DNA from: Adlercreutzia sp. ZJ473
GTDB taxonomy: Bacteria; Actinomycetota; Coriobacteriia; Coriobacteriales; Eggerthellaceae
Direction of reading: 5' to 3'
Assembly: GCF_013185065.1 (NCBI RefSeq)
Contig: NZ_JAAVTO010000005.1
Span: forward strand, 1-64,000
Length of the DNA stretch: 64,000 nt
The notes under the pieces were generated by a model, which searched no databases, was not told where the DNA came from, and saw nothing but the letters and a program-made list of their open reading frames with translations. Shown here in pieces: positions 25,988 to 35,431 of the stretch (position 1 is its first letter; each line of letters opens with the position of its first letter). The position numbers were made by a program, and so were the translations under genes.

Positions 25988-28069
25988 ATGCTCAACTTCT
26001 TCCATAGGAAAGACCCCCGCGACTCCGACGCCGCCTCCGGCAGCGGGACCGCCCCCGACGCCGCCTCCGGCAGCGACGCCGAGCCCGAAGCCGCGCCCGA
26101 AACGAGGCGGACCCCCCAGGAAGTGCTCGCCGCATTCAAGGAGGCCCCCTTGCCCGACGCCATCGACGGGCTGCTGTTCCGCGTGTCGATGGCCGCGCCG
26201 GGCGAGGACGACGTCACCTCGTTCGAGCGCTACGCCGCGCGCCTGCTCGCCGAGGCCGGCGCGGCCAACCTGCGCCCCATCGCCGTCGAGCACCCGATCG
26301 AGCTGCGGCACCTCTCGCTCACCGGGCTCTACTGGATCAGCTTCGACGCCAGCTCCATGACGCCCGAGCAGCGCGCCTGCGTGCTGCGGGTGGAGTCGGC
26401 CCTGAACCGCCTCATCCTCGTCAGGCAGACCGTGCGGGCGGAGGCTCGCACCATCTTCCACCCCGAGTCGGCCTATGCGCAGTGGGACTGGCAGAACATC
26501 CGCTCCATCACGCGCTTCGCCGAGACGCGCCTGGCCGAGGCCGAGAAGGAGAACGAGCTGCTCACCATAAGCGGCGCGACCGGCGCGCGCGGCGGCAACT
26601 GGGACGTGAGCACGCGCTTCGCCCGCTCCTGCGAGTCGCTCATGCTGCCCTACCGCCTCGAGTACCGCTTCGACGTCGACACGACGTCGGGCGCGGTGGT
26701 GGCCGACGTCACGCTGCCCTGCCCCGACCAGATGCCGCGTTCGCGGTGGGTGGAGAGCGCGGGCGCGTGGCAGGACTGCGCGAGCCAGCAGCCCGCCGCC
26801 GCGGCCGCCTACGCGCTGCGCCTGGCGACGGTCATCGCCGCAGCCGCCTTCGGCTCGAGCGTGGGCATCACGCGCGTGCTCATCAACGGGCACGAGAGAG
26901 GCCTGGACAGCGATGCGGTCCTCTCGCTCGAGTTCGACCGCATGGCCTTCGTGATGGGCGTCATGCCCTCCGTCAAGGAGGGCGCGATGGCCGCGCCAGG
27001 CACCGAGTGTGACCCTGCCACGCTGTTCGGCCTGATCAAGCCTGCGAAGTTCGCCATATCGCCCGACGCGTCCGGGCACAACCTCCCCGTCGAGCCCCTC
27101 GCCGCGAACCTCCCCGAGCGCCGCATCCCCCTCGCGGAGGACACGCGCGCGCTGCCGCCCGAGCTGGCCGAGACGCTGCACGCCGACCGCGTGTGCGACC
27201 TCGACGTGCTGAGCGAGCAGGACCTCGCCATGCGCGAGCGCTTCGAGGCCGCCATGGCCGACCGCGACGACTCACCGCTTCTGGCCACCGCGCAGCTCGA
27301 GGACATCGTGCAGAAGGGCGACGAGCTCACCGCAGCGAACCTCGCCGCCCTGCGCGAGGAGAACCCCGAGGCCGCCGCAGCCGGCAAGGTGGCGCCGCTG
27401 TACTGCGAGGGCCTGTTCGCACGCTACCTCGTGGGGCTCGGCGCCGAGCCGGGCATGCGCTACGCCCGCGCCTCCGACATGGCGCACGCGGCCCGCACGG
27501 CGCTCTCGCACCTCTACACCGACATGGGCGACACAGACGGCGGCATCGCGCAGGCGAAGGCGTGCGTCGAGATGGCGCCGTCGGGCCCGTCGGCCTACCA
27601 GGACCTCATCACCGCCTACGTGGAGGCCGACCGCTACGACCTCGTGATCGACGTGGCGAAGCAGGCGCTGCGCTACGCCGTGATCGACGACAGCGTGTTC
27701 TACCTGTACTACCGGCTGGCCTACGCGTTCTGGCAGACGGGTCGGCGCGAGGAGGCCGCGGCGTGCTACAGCCGCGTGCCGCGCGCGTCGAGCATGGGCG
27801 AGCCCGCCGCGCGCGAGCTGTCCGACCTGCTGCGCGAGATGGGAGACCGCGACCCGATGGACAGCTCCGAGGCAGGCGCCGTCCTGCGCACCGCGGGCGT
27901 CCCGATCGCGCCGACCGACGAGGCCGTCGAGCTGATGGCGGAGGCCCTGGTGAGCCTGTGCGACGCCGGCCTGCCGCTCGCCGCCGCCCCCATGGCGCGG
28001 GTCATCGGGCACATCAAGCGCAACGACATCATCAGCTCCGTGGCTGCGTCCCTGAAGGAGGGAGCATAG
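25988..28069 (+). CDS. Large TPR-containing protein of unknown function
   Basis: 693 residues from ATG at 25988, with AAGGAG upstream. An acidic Ser/Ala/Gly linker with two near-repeats (DAASGSGTAPDAASGSDAEP) occupies residues ~15-40. A middle region of unknown fold follows (to ~440), then helical repeats with tetratricopeptide character at about 500-600 (DGGIAQAKACVEMAPSGPSA, YVEADRYDLVIDVAKQALRY, YAFWQTGRREEAAACYSRVP). No signal peptide or membrane segment, so cytoplasmic. I do not recognise the N-terminal domain. TPRs suggest a protein-protein scaffold. Confidence 0.85.
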   Translation: MLNFFHRKDPRDSDAASGSGTAPDAASGSDAEPEAAPETRRTPQEVLAAFKEAPLPDAIDGLLFRVSMAAPGEDDVTSFERYAARLLAEAGAANLRPIAVEHPIELRHLSLTGLYWISFDASSMTPEQRACVLRVESALNRLILVRQTVRAEARTIFHPESAYAQWDWQNIRSITRFAETRLAEAEKENELLTISGATGARGGNWDVSTRFARSCESLMLPYRLEYRFDVDTTSGAVVADVTLPCPDQMPRSRWVESAGAWQDCASQQPAAAAAYALRLATVIAAAAFGSSVGITRVLINGHERGLDSDAVLSLEFDRMAFVMGVMPSVKEGAMAAPGTECDPATLFGLIKPAKFAISPDASGHNLPVEPLAANLPERRIPLAEDTRALPPELAETLHADRVCDLDVLSEQDLAMRERFEAAMADRDDSPLLATAQLEDIVQKGDELTAANLAALREENPEAAAAGKVAPLYCEGLFARYLVGLGAEPGMRYARASDMAHAARTALSHLYTDMGDTDGGIAQAKACVEMAPSGPSAYQDLITAYVEADRYDLVIDVAKQALRYAVIDDSVFYLYYRLAYAFWQTGRREEAAACYSRVPRASSMGEPAARELSDLLREMGDRDPMDSSEAGAVLRTAGVPIAPTDEAVELMAEALVSLCDAGLPLAAAPMARVIGHIKRNDIISSVAASLKEGA

Positions 28070-28136
28070 CGGAGCCGCGGCAAATCACCGAACACCGACA
28101 ACGGCCTGCGCGCACGCCCGCCCGAACCGGCGGCTC

Positions 28137-30227
28137 CTACGCGTAGAACAGGATCTCGTTGTAGGTGGGCACGGGCCAGAACTCGCGCTCCACGATGATC
28201 TCCATGTTGTCCACGGCGGCGCGCAGGTCGTCCATCACGGGGATGATCTCGTGCGCGTTCATGTCCGCGCGCTCCTGTTGGTCGGCGATCTCAAGCGACG
28301 CGTAGTGCAGCTCGTGCAGCTTGTTGAGGTGCTTGCTGATCTCGGCCGAGCCCTCGACGAGCGCGCGCAGCTTCGCCTCCTGGCTCGACAGGTCAGCGTC
28401 GGGCATCGCCGTGCGCACCTCGGTGATGTGGCGCGCCACCTCGGCGGCGAACTTGTTGACAGCCGGCAGGTAGTCGCGGCGGGTCAGGCGCTTCATCGTG
28501 CGGATCTCGATGTTCATCACCTTGTTGTACTTCTCGAGCTTCACCTCGTAGCGGCTGCGCACCTCGGTCTCGGAGAGGATGCCGAACTCGCTGAACAGGT
28601 CGATCGACTTCTGGCTCACGAGGCACGGCAGCGCGTCGGCCGTGGTGTGGTTGTTCGCCAGACCGCGGCGGGCGGCCTCGACCGGCCACTCGTCGGAGTA
28701 GCCGTCGCCGTTGAAGATGATGCGCTGGTGGTCGCGCAGCGTCTGCTTGATGTAGTCGATGGCGGCCGCCTCGAGCTCCTCGCCCGACTTGCCCTCCATG
28801 ACGTCGGCGAACTCCTTGAGCGACTTCGCCATGGCGGCGTTCAGCACCATGTTGCAGTCGGAGAGGTTCTGCGTCGAGCCGGGCATGCGGAACTCGAACT
28901 TGTTGCCCGTGAAGGCGAAGGGGCTCGTGCGGTTGCGGTCGGTGTTGTCCTTGAGGAAGTTCGGCAGCACGTCGACGCCGAGGTCCATGGCCACGCGCTC
29001 GGCCGAGGTGTAGTCGTGCTCGTCGATGAGCGCGTCCACCACGGCGCCCAGCTCGTCGCCGAGGAACATGGACACGATGGCCGGTGGCGCCTCGTTCGCG
29101 CCGAGGCGGTGGTCGTTGCCCGCGCTCGCGGCCGACATGCGCAGAAGCTCCTGGTACTCGTCGACGGCCTGGATGACGCCGGTCAGAAAGACCAGGAAGC
29201 GCAGGTTCTCGATGGGGTTCTCGCCCGGGTCGAGCAGGTTCTTCTTGCCCGCCGAGATGGACCAGTTGTTGTGCTTGCCGGATCCGTTGATGTTCTCGAA
29301 CGGCTTCTCATGCTGCAGGCACACCAGGCCGTAGTGGCTGGCCAGAAGGCGCATCTTCTCCATGGTGAGCAGGTTCTCGTCGATGGCGCGGTTCGTGTTG
29401 GCGAAGATGGGCGCCAGCTCGTGCTGCGCGGGGGCCACCTCGTTGTGCTTCGTCTTCGCCGGCACGCCGAGCTTCCACAGCTCGTCGTCGAGCTCCTTCA
29501 TGAACTCGTTGACCGTGGGGCGGATGGCGCCGAAGTAGTGCTCCTCGAGCTCCTGGCCCTTGCACGGCGGGTAGCCGAAGAGCGTGCGGCCGGTGAGCAC
29601 CAGGTCAAGGCGCTGCTCGTAGTCCTTCTCGGAGATCAGGAAGTACTCTTGCTCGGCGCCGAGCGTGGTGGTCACGCGCGCCGGGTACTCGCCGAACAGC
29701 GCGAGCACGCGCTTGGCCTGCTCCTCGAGGGCCTTCATGGAGCGCAGGAGCGGCGTCTTCTTGTCGAGCGCCTCGCCGGTGTAGGAGCAGAACGCCGTGG
29801 GGATGCAGAGCACCTCGTCCTTGATGAACGCGTAGGACGTGGGGTCCCACGCCGTGTAGCCGCGGGCCTCGAAGGTGGCGCGCAGGCCGCCCGAGGGGAA
29901 CGAGGACGCGTCGGGCTCGCCCTGGATGAGCTCCTTGCCCGAGAAGCTCATGATGGCGCGGCCGTCTCCGCAGGGGTCGATGAAGCCGTCGTGCTTCTCG
30001 GACGTGATGCCCGTCAGCGGCTGGAACCAGTGCGTGTAGTGCGTGGCGCCCTGCTCGATGGCCCATTCTTTCATGGCGTGGGCGACGACGTTCGCGACCT
30101 CGATGTCAAGCGGCGCGCCGTCTCTGATCGTTTTCATGAGCTGCTTGTAGGTGGCCGATGGGAGGCGCTCCTGCATCGTGTGCTCGTTGAAGACCATTGA
30201 GCCGTAGATCTCTGATACCCTTGCCAT
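28137..30227 (-). CDS. glnN: Glutamine synthetase type III
   Basis: 696 residues, the length of GSIII, far longer than GSI. ATG at 30227 with GAGGAG upstream; a GTG 18 bases earlier is in frame. Typical GSIII stretches are [46 protein letters not shown], and [12 protein letters not shown]. It makes glutamine from glutamate, ammonia and ATP, as a dodecamer of stacked hexamers in characterised members. Monocistronic, with no PII or Amt gene beside it. Confidence 0.95.
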   Translation of the reverse strand: MARVSEIYGSMVFNEHTMQERLPSATYKQLMKTIRDGAPLDIEVANVVAHAMKEWAIEQGATHYTHWFQPLTGITSEKHDGFIDPCGDGRAIMSFSGKELIQGEPDASSFPSGGLRATFEARGYTAWDPTSYAFIKDEVLCIPTAFCSYTGEALDKKTPLLRSMKALEEQAKRVLALFGEYPARVTTTLGAEQEYFLISEKDYEQRLDLVLTGRTLFGYPPCKGQELEEHYFGAIRPTVNEFMKELDDELWKLGVPAKTKHNEVAPAQHELAPIFANTNRAIDENLLTMEKMRLLASHYGLVCLQHEKPFENINGSGKHNNWSISAGKKNLLDPGENPIENLRFLVFLTGVIQAVDEYQELLRMSAASAGNDHRLGANEAPPAIVSMFLGDELGAVVDALIDEHDYTSAERVAMDLGVDVLPNFLKDNTDRNRTSPFAFTGNKFEFRMPGSTQNLSDCNMVLNAAMAKSLKEFADVMEGKSGEELEAAAIDYIKQTLRDHQRIIFNGDGYSDEWPVEAARRGLANNHTTADALPCLVSQKSIDLFSEFGILSETEVRSRYEVKLEKYNKVMNIEIRTMKRLTRRDYLPAVNKFAAEVARHITEVRTAMPDADLSSQEAKLRALVEGSAEISKHLNKLHELHYASLEIADQQERADMNAHEIIPVMDDLRAAVDNMEIIVEREFWPVPTYNEILFYA

Positions 30228-30498
30228 AAAAGTGTCGCTCCTCACTTGCGCTCAAGCGGATGTCTCATGCACGGCGCCGACCTCGCAAAACGTCGACGAC
30301 GCATGGAGATACGATACCATGCCCGCGCCGAAAAACCCTCGGTAACTTACCCTCATCAAACTACTGGCCGAATGTTTCGGGAAGTTTTCAGGCGGGAGAA
30401 GCATATGTAACGAAAGCGGGCGCGAGGAGCGATGGCGCGGGAGCGGGGGCGGGGCACGGACAAGCGAGGCGGGCTGAGGCGGGCGAGCGGGCAGGCTC

Positions 30499-30543
30499 TT
30501 GCGAAGGCAAAGCAATCTCCCTATACTGTATTACATGTAATAC
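30499..30543 (+). promoter_or_regulatory. Promoter and palindromic operator of the toxin-antitoxin pair
   Basis: TTGCGA (30499-30504), a 17-base spacer and TATACT (30522-30527) form a good sigma-70-type promoter. The perfect 16-bp palindrome GTATTACATGTAATAC (30528-30543) follows at once, covering the start site. This is the usual layout of autorepressed type II modules. Confidence 0.82.
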
Positions 30544-30564
30544 CATCCTGTTGGAGGAGGGATC

Positions 30565-30849
30565 ATGGAGTCAGTGCTCACCGTTCGCCTTGACGCGGAG
30601 ACGAAGGAGCGCGGCACGCGCGTCATGAGGCGCTACGGCCTCACTCCCTCGCAATCGGTCAGGGAGCTCTTCGCATACGCCGTCCGAAACGACGCCCTCC
30701 CCTTCGAGAGCGCGCCGAAGCCCTCGCGCGAGGAAGCTGCCCGGCGCATCGCCGCATTCGACGCATGCCACACGAAAGAACCGCTCGGCCTTTCCGACGA
30801 GGAGCTTCGCGACCTGCGGTTGAGGGAGCGCTATGGACTTGATGATTGA
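30565..30849 (+). CDS. RelB/DinJ-family antitoxin
   Basis: 94 residues, with GGAGGAGG upstream. The N-terminal ribbon-helix-helix reads LTVRLDAETKERGTRVMRRY and GLTPSQSVRELFAYAV, typical of RelB/DinJ. The C-terminal half is charged and probably unfolded until it binds toxin. It overlaps the downstream PIN gene by 17 bases, ensuring antitoxin is made first. The palindrome upstream is its likely operator. RelB proteins usually partner RelE/YafQ toxins, not PIN proteins. Confidence 0.87.
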   Translation: MESVLTVRLDAETKERGTRVMRRYGLTPSQSVRELFAYAVRNDALPFESAPKPSREEAARRIAAFDACHTKEPLGLSDEELRDLRLRERYGLDD

Positions 30850-31276
30850 CGTCAACGTCATCCTCGACCACATCGGGAGACGCGAGCCGTTCTACGAGCT
30901 CTCGCGCCGCGTGTGTCTGCTCGGCATAACGGGCGAGGCGAATACGTACATCTCAGCTAACATGGCAACCGACGTCTACTACCTGCTGCGCAAGGACTAC
31001 GGCAGCTCCGAGGCGCAGCGCATGATCGAGGAGGACCTGTCGTTCCTGCAGATCGTGGGGATCACGCCCGAAGACGTGAAGGAGGCCCTTGCGCAGAAGT
31101 GGAGCGACTTCGAAGACTGTCTCGTCGCGCGCTGCGCCAGCAAAGTCGGCGCCGACTACATCATCACGCGCAACGTGAAGGACTTCGCCCGCTCCTCCAT
31201 AAGGGCCCTCACGCCCGAGCAGCTCTTCGCCGAGCTCGAGGCCCGCGGAATCATATACGAGGAAGTGCCCTGGTAA
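30833..31276 (+). CDS. PIN-domain ribonuclease toxin
   Basis: 147 residues. PIN acidic residues are in place: LMIDVNVILDHIG at the N terminus, the central SANMATDVYYLL, and DFEDCLVARCASKVGADYII with ITRNVKDF at the end. PIN toxins of the VapC type cut tRNA or rRNA. The start lies inside the antitoxin gene. The family is close to the PIN proteins annotated beside RHH antitoxins in gut Firmicutes and Coriobacteria. Target unknown. Confidence 0.88.
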   Translation: MDLMIDVNVILDHIGRREPFYELSRRVCLLGITGEANTYISANMATDVYYLLRKDYGSSEAQRMIEEDLSFLQIVGITPEDVKEALAQKWSDFEDCLVARCASKVGADYIITRNVKDFARSSIRALTPEQLFAELEARGIIYEEVPW

Positions 31277-31332
31277 CAAGCGCGGACGAGCACGTAAGAC
31301 ACAGAGTGCAGGAACGTACGCCTTCACCGCGC

Positions 31333-31368
31333 AAAAGGAAACGGCCCGCCAGGTTGCTGGCGAGCCGT
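31333..31368 (-). terminator. Terminator after rpsI
   Basis: On the minus strand a 12-bp stem (31357-31368 with 31341-31352, one G-T pair) is followed by TTTCCTTTT. It closes the L13-S9 operon. Confidence 0.85.
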
Positions 31369-31397
31369 CTGCTGCAAAGCGTATGCCGCTGCGTAAA

Positions 31398-31790
31398 CTA
31401 GCGCTTGCTGAACTGCGGGCGCTTGCGAGCCTTCTTAAGGCCCGGCTTCTTGCGCTCGACCACGCGGGCGTCACGCGTCAGGAAACCGGCCTTCTTCAGC
31501 TCGGCGCGGTAGTCGCCGGCCTCGAGCAGCGCGCGGGAGATGCCGTGGCGCAGCGCGCCGGCCTGGCCCGAGATGCCGCCGCCGTTGATGCGGGCGATCA
31601 CGTCGAAGTGACCCTGGGTGTCAGTCACCTTGAAGGGGGTCTTCGCGTAGTTGAGCAGAGCATCACGGCCGAAGTACTCGTCGCCCGAGCGACCGTTGAT
31701 CGTCACCTTGCCGGTGCCGGGAACGAGACGCACGCGAGCGACTGCGTTCTTACGACGGCCCGTGCCGTAGTACAGAGCTTCATTCGCCAT
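31398..31790 (-). CDS. rpsI: Ribosomal protein S9
   Basis: 130 residues, the normal length. [21 protein letters not shown] at the N terminus and the [18 protein letters not shown] tail, which reaches toward the P-site tRNA in the 30S subunit, identify S9. It starts two bases after the L13 stop, the universal rplM-rpsI arrangement. Highly expressed housekeeping gene. Confidence 0.98.
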   Translation of the reverse strand: MANEALYYGTGRRKNAVARVRLVPGTGKVTINGRSGDEYFGRDALLNYAKTPFKVTDTQGHFDVIARINGGGISGQAGALRHGISRALLEAGDYRAELKKAGFLTRDARVVERKKPGLKKARKRPQFSKR

Positions 31791-31792
31791 GA

Positions 31793-32227
31793 TTAACCCT
31801 CCATCTCAATCTTGCGGGGCTGCTGCGCAGCATGGGGATGCTCCGCACCAGCGTAAACCTTCAGCTTCTTGCCCATGGCACGACCCAGCGTGTTCTTCGG
31901 CAGCATGCCCTTGACGGCATGCTCGATCACGCGCTCGGGGTGCTTCGCCATGGCCTCCGCGAAGGTCTCGGACTTGAGCCCGCCGGGATAACCGCTGTGA
32001 CGATAGTAGGTCTTCTGCGCAGCCTTGGTGCCCGTCAGGCGGATTTTGTCCGCGTTGACGATGATCACGAAGTCGCCCGTGTCAACATGGGGGGTGTACT
32101 GCGGCTTGTGCTTGCCCTTCAGGATGTGAGCGGCCTTGGCAGCCACGCGACCGAGAACCTGGTCCTCCGCGTCGATGACGACCCACTCGCGCTCAACCTC
32201 ACCGGGCTTCGCATAATACGTCTTCAC
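31793..32227 (-). CDS. rplM: Ribosomal protein L13
   Basis: 144 residues. Diagnostic stretches are [52 protein letters not shown] and [20 protein letters not shown]. It is an early-assembling 50S protein. GGAGG lies upstream. Its transcript has a ~210-base leader with complementary GCAAAAG/CTTTTG stretches, which could hold an autoregulatory L13 site. Confidence 0.98.
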   Translation of the reverse strand: MKTYYAKPGEVEREWVVIDAEDQVLGRVAAKAAHILKGKHKPQYTPHVDTGDFVIIVNADKIRLTGTKAAQKTYYRHSGYPGGLKSETFAEAMAKHPERVIEHAVKGMLPKNTLGRAMGKKLKVYAGAEHPHAAQQPRKIEMEG

Positions 32228-32442
32228 TTAAGTTCCTCCAATAAATGCTTGTCCTACATGGCGTTTCACCGCCATTGCTTGCGCGCTGGCGCGCCTTGCA
32301 GGATGTGTTTGTTTTCAAAAGTGCAGGTTGCCTTGGCGCTGGTTTCCTACGCCAGCACGCGGGGTGTGGGCCTGGACTCCCTCTTTCCGCGCTCCGCAGC
32401 ACGCTCTGCGTTTACGGGGCTTTTGAAAGCGAACTTTTGCAT

Positions 32443-32470
32443 TGTATATACGCGCGCGTGAGAAAGTCAA
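32443..32470 (-). promoter_or_regulatory. rplM-rpsI promoter
   Basis: Minus-strand TTGACT (32470-32465) and TATACA (32448-32443) with a 16-base spacer, the best sigma-70-type match in this region, about 215 bases before the L13 start. Confidence 0.8.
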
Positions 32471-32518
32471 CGAGAAATGCGGAAAAGCCGCGAGAATACC
32501 CGATGGAGGCTGAGGTGG

Positions 32519-32630
32519 CGGGGAGTTGGGCGGGGGCTGGGCGGGAGTTGGGCGGGACGTTGGGCGGGAGCTGGGCGGGAGCCGGGCGAGAGTTGGGTGG
32601 GACGGGGCGGGGGTTGGGCGGGGCGGTGCG
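32519..32630 (+). repeat. G-rich 11-bp tandem array (GGGAGTTGGGC)
   Basis: About ten degenerate copies of an 11-base unit, each with two runs of three or more G, run head to tail on the plus strand. G-run spacing is suited to G-quadruplex formation. It lies just upstream of the rplM promoter. The ~780 bases between rplM and the ZIP gene hold no gene; apart from this array and the promoter I see a GGGAGG-like purine stretch near 32810 only. Confidence 0.88.
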
Positions 32631-33007
32631 GAAGCGGCGAAGGGGGCAGGTCCGCGCCGGGCAAGCTGCTAGGTTGATGCCGGGTCGACGTTGGACCAGC
32701 TGCCGGGCCCGGCGTAGGGTTAGCCTTGGCTAACGCTTATGCTGTTTCCGAATTCGGAATCGCCCCGCTGCTTTTTTCTCTATCATAGTGAGCCGTACGA
32801 AACTTTTGGGAGGATTACGCCTCGCGCGACATGCGTGAGACAGCACGGCGCGGACGGACGCAACGCGAGCAGACGGCGCAGGCAGGCACGGCCCGCGAAG
32901 AGCGCGCACGTCCTGCGCGGCGCAGGCGAACGCGACTGCAAGCGACGTCGCGCCCGCGCAGACGGCAACGCGGCACGCAGCGCACGAGGCGAGGAGGAGC
33001 TTTCGCA

Positions 33008-33874
33008 ATGGAGATGATGGACCCGTTCTGGTTCGTGACGCTGGTCACGTTGCTGTCGGGCGCAGGCGGAACCGGCGTCGGCGGCGTGGTCGGCGCGCTG
33101 TGCAAGAGCGACTCGAACCGCACCATCAGCCTGCTTCTGGCGTTCGCAGGCGGCGTGATGACCGCCATGGTGTGCTTCGACCTGCTCGCCGAGTCAGTCG
33201 AGGCCGCAGGCGAGGTGCTCGATCCGGGCGTGCTGCTGGTGATCGCCTCCGTGGTGGCGGGCGTGGGCGTGGTGTACGGGCTGAACTACGTGATCGACCG
33301 GCGGACGCACGACGAGGTGCCCCACGTGGCCTCCGCCGAGCACCCCAAGACGCACGACGACATCGACGAGCTCATCCACGCCGACCACTGGGCCGAGCAC
33401 AAGCGCAACAACGACTCGCGCGCGAGCCTCATGGTGGCGGGCGTGGTGATGGCCTGCGCCATCGCGCTGCACAACGTGCCCGAGGGCATGACCATCGGCG
33501 CGAGCTTCGCCATATCGGACAACCTCATGCTCGGCACGGGCATGGTCATGGCCGTGCTCATCGGCCTGCACAACATCCCCGAGGGCATGGCCGTGAGCGT
33601 GCCCCTGATCTCGGGCGGCATGGGACGCGCGCGCGCCGTGGCGCTCACGGCGGCCTGCGGCCTGCCCACGCTGCTGGGCGCGTGGCTGGGCCTGTGGCTC
33701 GGCGACGTGGGGCCCTTCGGCCTGGCCGCCAGCCTCGGGTTCGCCTCGGGCGCCATGCTCTACGTGGTGTTCGGCGAGATCATCCCCCAGTCGGTGCTGA
33801 TGTACCGCAGCAAGGCCCCGGCGTTCGCCGTCATCGTGGGCCTCATGCTGGGGCTGCTCATCATCTTCGCCTAG
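33008..33874 (+). CDS. ZIP-family metal transporter
   Basis: 288 residues from ATG at 33008 with GAGGAGG upstream; the Arg-rich upstream frame is not used. Eight membrane segments in the ZIP pattern. Signature helices carry HNVPEGMTIGASFA and LHNIPEGMAVSVPL, the paired metal-binding HNxPEG motifs. A His/Asp-rich cytoplasmic loop sits between segments three and four (THDDIDELIHADHWAEHKRN). It probably imports zinc, iron or manganese. No metalloregulator is next to it. Confidence 0.93.
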   Translation: MEMMDPFWFVTLVTLLSGAGGTGVGGVVGALCKSDSNRTISLLLAFAGGVMTAMVCFDLLAESVEAAGEVLDPGVLLVIASVVAGVGVVYGLNYVIDRRTHDEVPHVASAEHPKTHDDIDELIHADHWAEHKRNNDSRASLMVAGVVMACAIALHNVPEGMTIGASFAISDNLMLGTGMVMAVLIGLHNIPEGMAVSVPLISGGMGRARAVALTAACGLPTLLGAWLGLWLGDVGPFGLAASLGFASGAMLYVVFGEIIPQSVLMYRSKAPAFAVIVGLMLGLLIIFA

Positions 33875-33878
33875 TTAG

Positions 33879-35159
33879 CTAGACGGCGGCGAGCGCCTGG
33901 TCGAGGTCGGCGATCAGGTCCTCGGCGGCCTCGATGCCGCACGACAGGCGAACCAGGTCGGGCGAGATGCCGGCCGCCGCCAGCTCCTCGTCGTTCATCT
34001 GACGGTGCGTGGTGTTGGCCGGGTGCAGCACGCAGGTGCGCGCGTCGGCCACGTGCGTGGCGATCTGCGCGAGCTTGAGATTCGCCATGAACGTCTCGGC
34101 CGCCGCGCGCCCGCCGGCCACGCCGAAGCTCACCACGCCGCACGCGCCCTCGGGCAGGTACTTCCGCACGCGCTCGTACTCGGCGTCGCCCTCGAGGCCG
34201 GGGTAGCGCACCCAGGCCACCTTCGGATGCGCGGCCAGGTGCCGCGCCACCGCCAGGCCGTTCTTCGCATGCTGCGCCATGCGCAGGTGCAGGCTCTCGA
34301 GGCCCATGTTGATGAGGAACGCGTTCTGGGGCGCCTGGATGGAGCCCAAGTCGCGCATGATCTGGGCCGTCGCCTTCGTGATGTAGGCGCCCGCAAGCCC
34401 GAAGCGCTCGGTGTACACCACGCCGTGGTAGCTCTCGTCGGGCTGCGTGAGGCCGGGGAACTTGTCCGCGTGCGCCGTCCAGTCGAACTTCCCCGAGTCC
34501 ACGATCACGCCGCCGACGGTGGCGCCGTGGCCGTCCATGTACTTGGTGGTGGAGTGCGTGACGATGTCGGCGCCCCACTCGATGGGGCGGCACAGAATCG
34601 GCGTGGGGAACGTGTTGTCCACGATCAGCGGCACGCCGTGCGCGTGCGCGGCGGCGGCGAAGCGCTCGATGTCGAGCACCGTGAGCGCCGGGTTCGCGAT
34701 GGTCTCGCCGAACACGCACTTCGTGTTGGGCCGAAACGCCGCCTCGAGCTCAGCGTCCGTGCAGTTGGGGTCCACGAACGTGCACTCCACGCCCATGCGG
34801 CGCATCGTGTGCGCGAGCAGGTTGTACGTGCCGCCGTAGATGGACGCCGACGACACCACGTGGTCGCCCGCGCCCGCGATGTTGAACACCGCGAAGAAGT
34901 TCGCCGCCTGGCCCGACGAGGTGAGCATGGCCGCCGCGCCGCCCTCGAGCTCGGCGATCTTGGCCGCCACGTAGTCGTTCGTGGGGTTCGCCAGGCGCGT
35001 GTAGAAGTAGCCGGACTCCTCCAGGTCGAAGAGCTTGCCCATGTGCTCGCTCGTGTCGTACTTCCACGTGGTGTTCTGGTAGATGGGGATCTGGCGCGGC
35101 TCGGCGTTGCCCGGGCGGTAGCCGCCCTGCACGCAGGTGGTGCTGATCGACTGGGTCAT
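33879..35159 (-). CDS. metY: O-acetylhomoserine sulfhydrylase
   Basis: 426 residues. Cys/Met-metabolism PLP enzyme: YTRLANPTNDYVAAKIAELE, SSGQAANFFAVF, VDNTFPTPILCRPIEWGADI as gapped landmarks, and the PLP lysine in THSTTKYMDGHG. Length and the VQGGYRPG opening fit MetY over MetB. It makes homocysteine from O-acetylhomoserine and sulfide. Divergent from metA, which makes its substrate, over a 270-base shared control region. AAGGAG ribosome site. Confidence 0.92.
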   Translation of the reverse strand: MTQSISTTCVQGGYRPGNAEPRQIPIYQNTTWKYDTSEHMGKLFDLEESGYFYTRLANPTNDYVAAKIAELEGGAAAMLTSSGQAANFFAVFNIAGAGDHVVSSASIYGGTYNLLAHTMRRMGVECTFVDPNCTDAELEAAFRPNTKCVFGETIANPALTVLDIERFAAAAHAHGVPLIVDNTFPTPILCRPIEWGADIVTHSTTKYMDGHGATVGGVIVDSGKFDWTAHADKFPGLTQPDESYHGVVYTERFGLAGAYITKATAQIMRDLGSIQAPQNAFLINMGLESLHLRMAQHAKNGLAVARHLAAHPKVAWVRYPGLEGDAEYERVRKYLPEGACGVVSFGVAGGRAAAETFMANLKLAQIATHVADARTCVLHPANTTHRQMNDEELAAAGISPDLVRLSCGIEAAEDLIADLDQALAAV

Positions 35160-35431
35160 GGGGATGCTCCTTCGGCTTGGGTTAGCCCGTCGCGCGTCGC
35201 GGCGCGGCGCGTGCTGCGCGCAGGGCGCGCACGCTGCGCTGCGTCGTGGCGCACAACGGCATCGAATGCGATGATTTGCCTATTATAGTTTTGCAACCGA
35301 TAGTCCGATGCGCGTTTTCTTCGATAGCCAGTTGCAAGATCTTCGTATTGCGCGCAGCCGAACACATGGCGCCGCCGCGCACGCAGTTCCTTTATAGTGG
35401 ACGGAACGTACCGTCTGAAAGGATTTCTGCC
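35160..35431. promoter_or_regulatory. Shared metY/metA control region
   Basis: Divergent -10 boxes: TATAAT on the minus strand (35287-35282) for metY and TATAGT on the plus strand (35393-35398) for metA. An inverted pair TTGCAAC/GTTGCAA at 35291-35297 and 35331-35337, with CGATAG copies beside it, may be a regulator site. I do not see a SAM riboswitch. Confidence 0.65.

Noticed and set aside
28251-30200. 649-codon plus-strand frame
   Set aside because: Antisense to glnN, which has complete family motifs.
32519-32630. Possible CRISPR
   Set aside because: Units are 11 bases, contiguous and without spacers; no cas genes in the window.
35160-35431. SAM riboswitch upstream of metY or metA
   Set aside because: The leaders are too short after the -10 boxes, and I do not see the conserved core.
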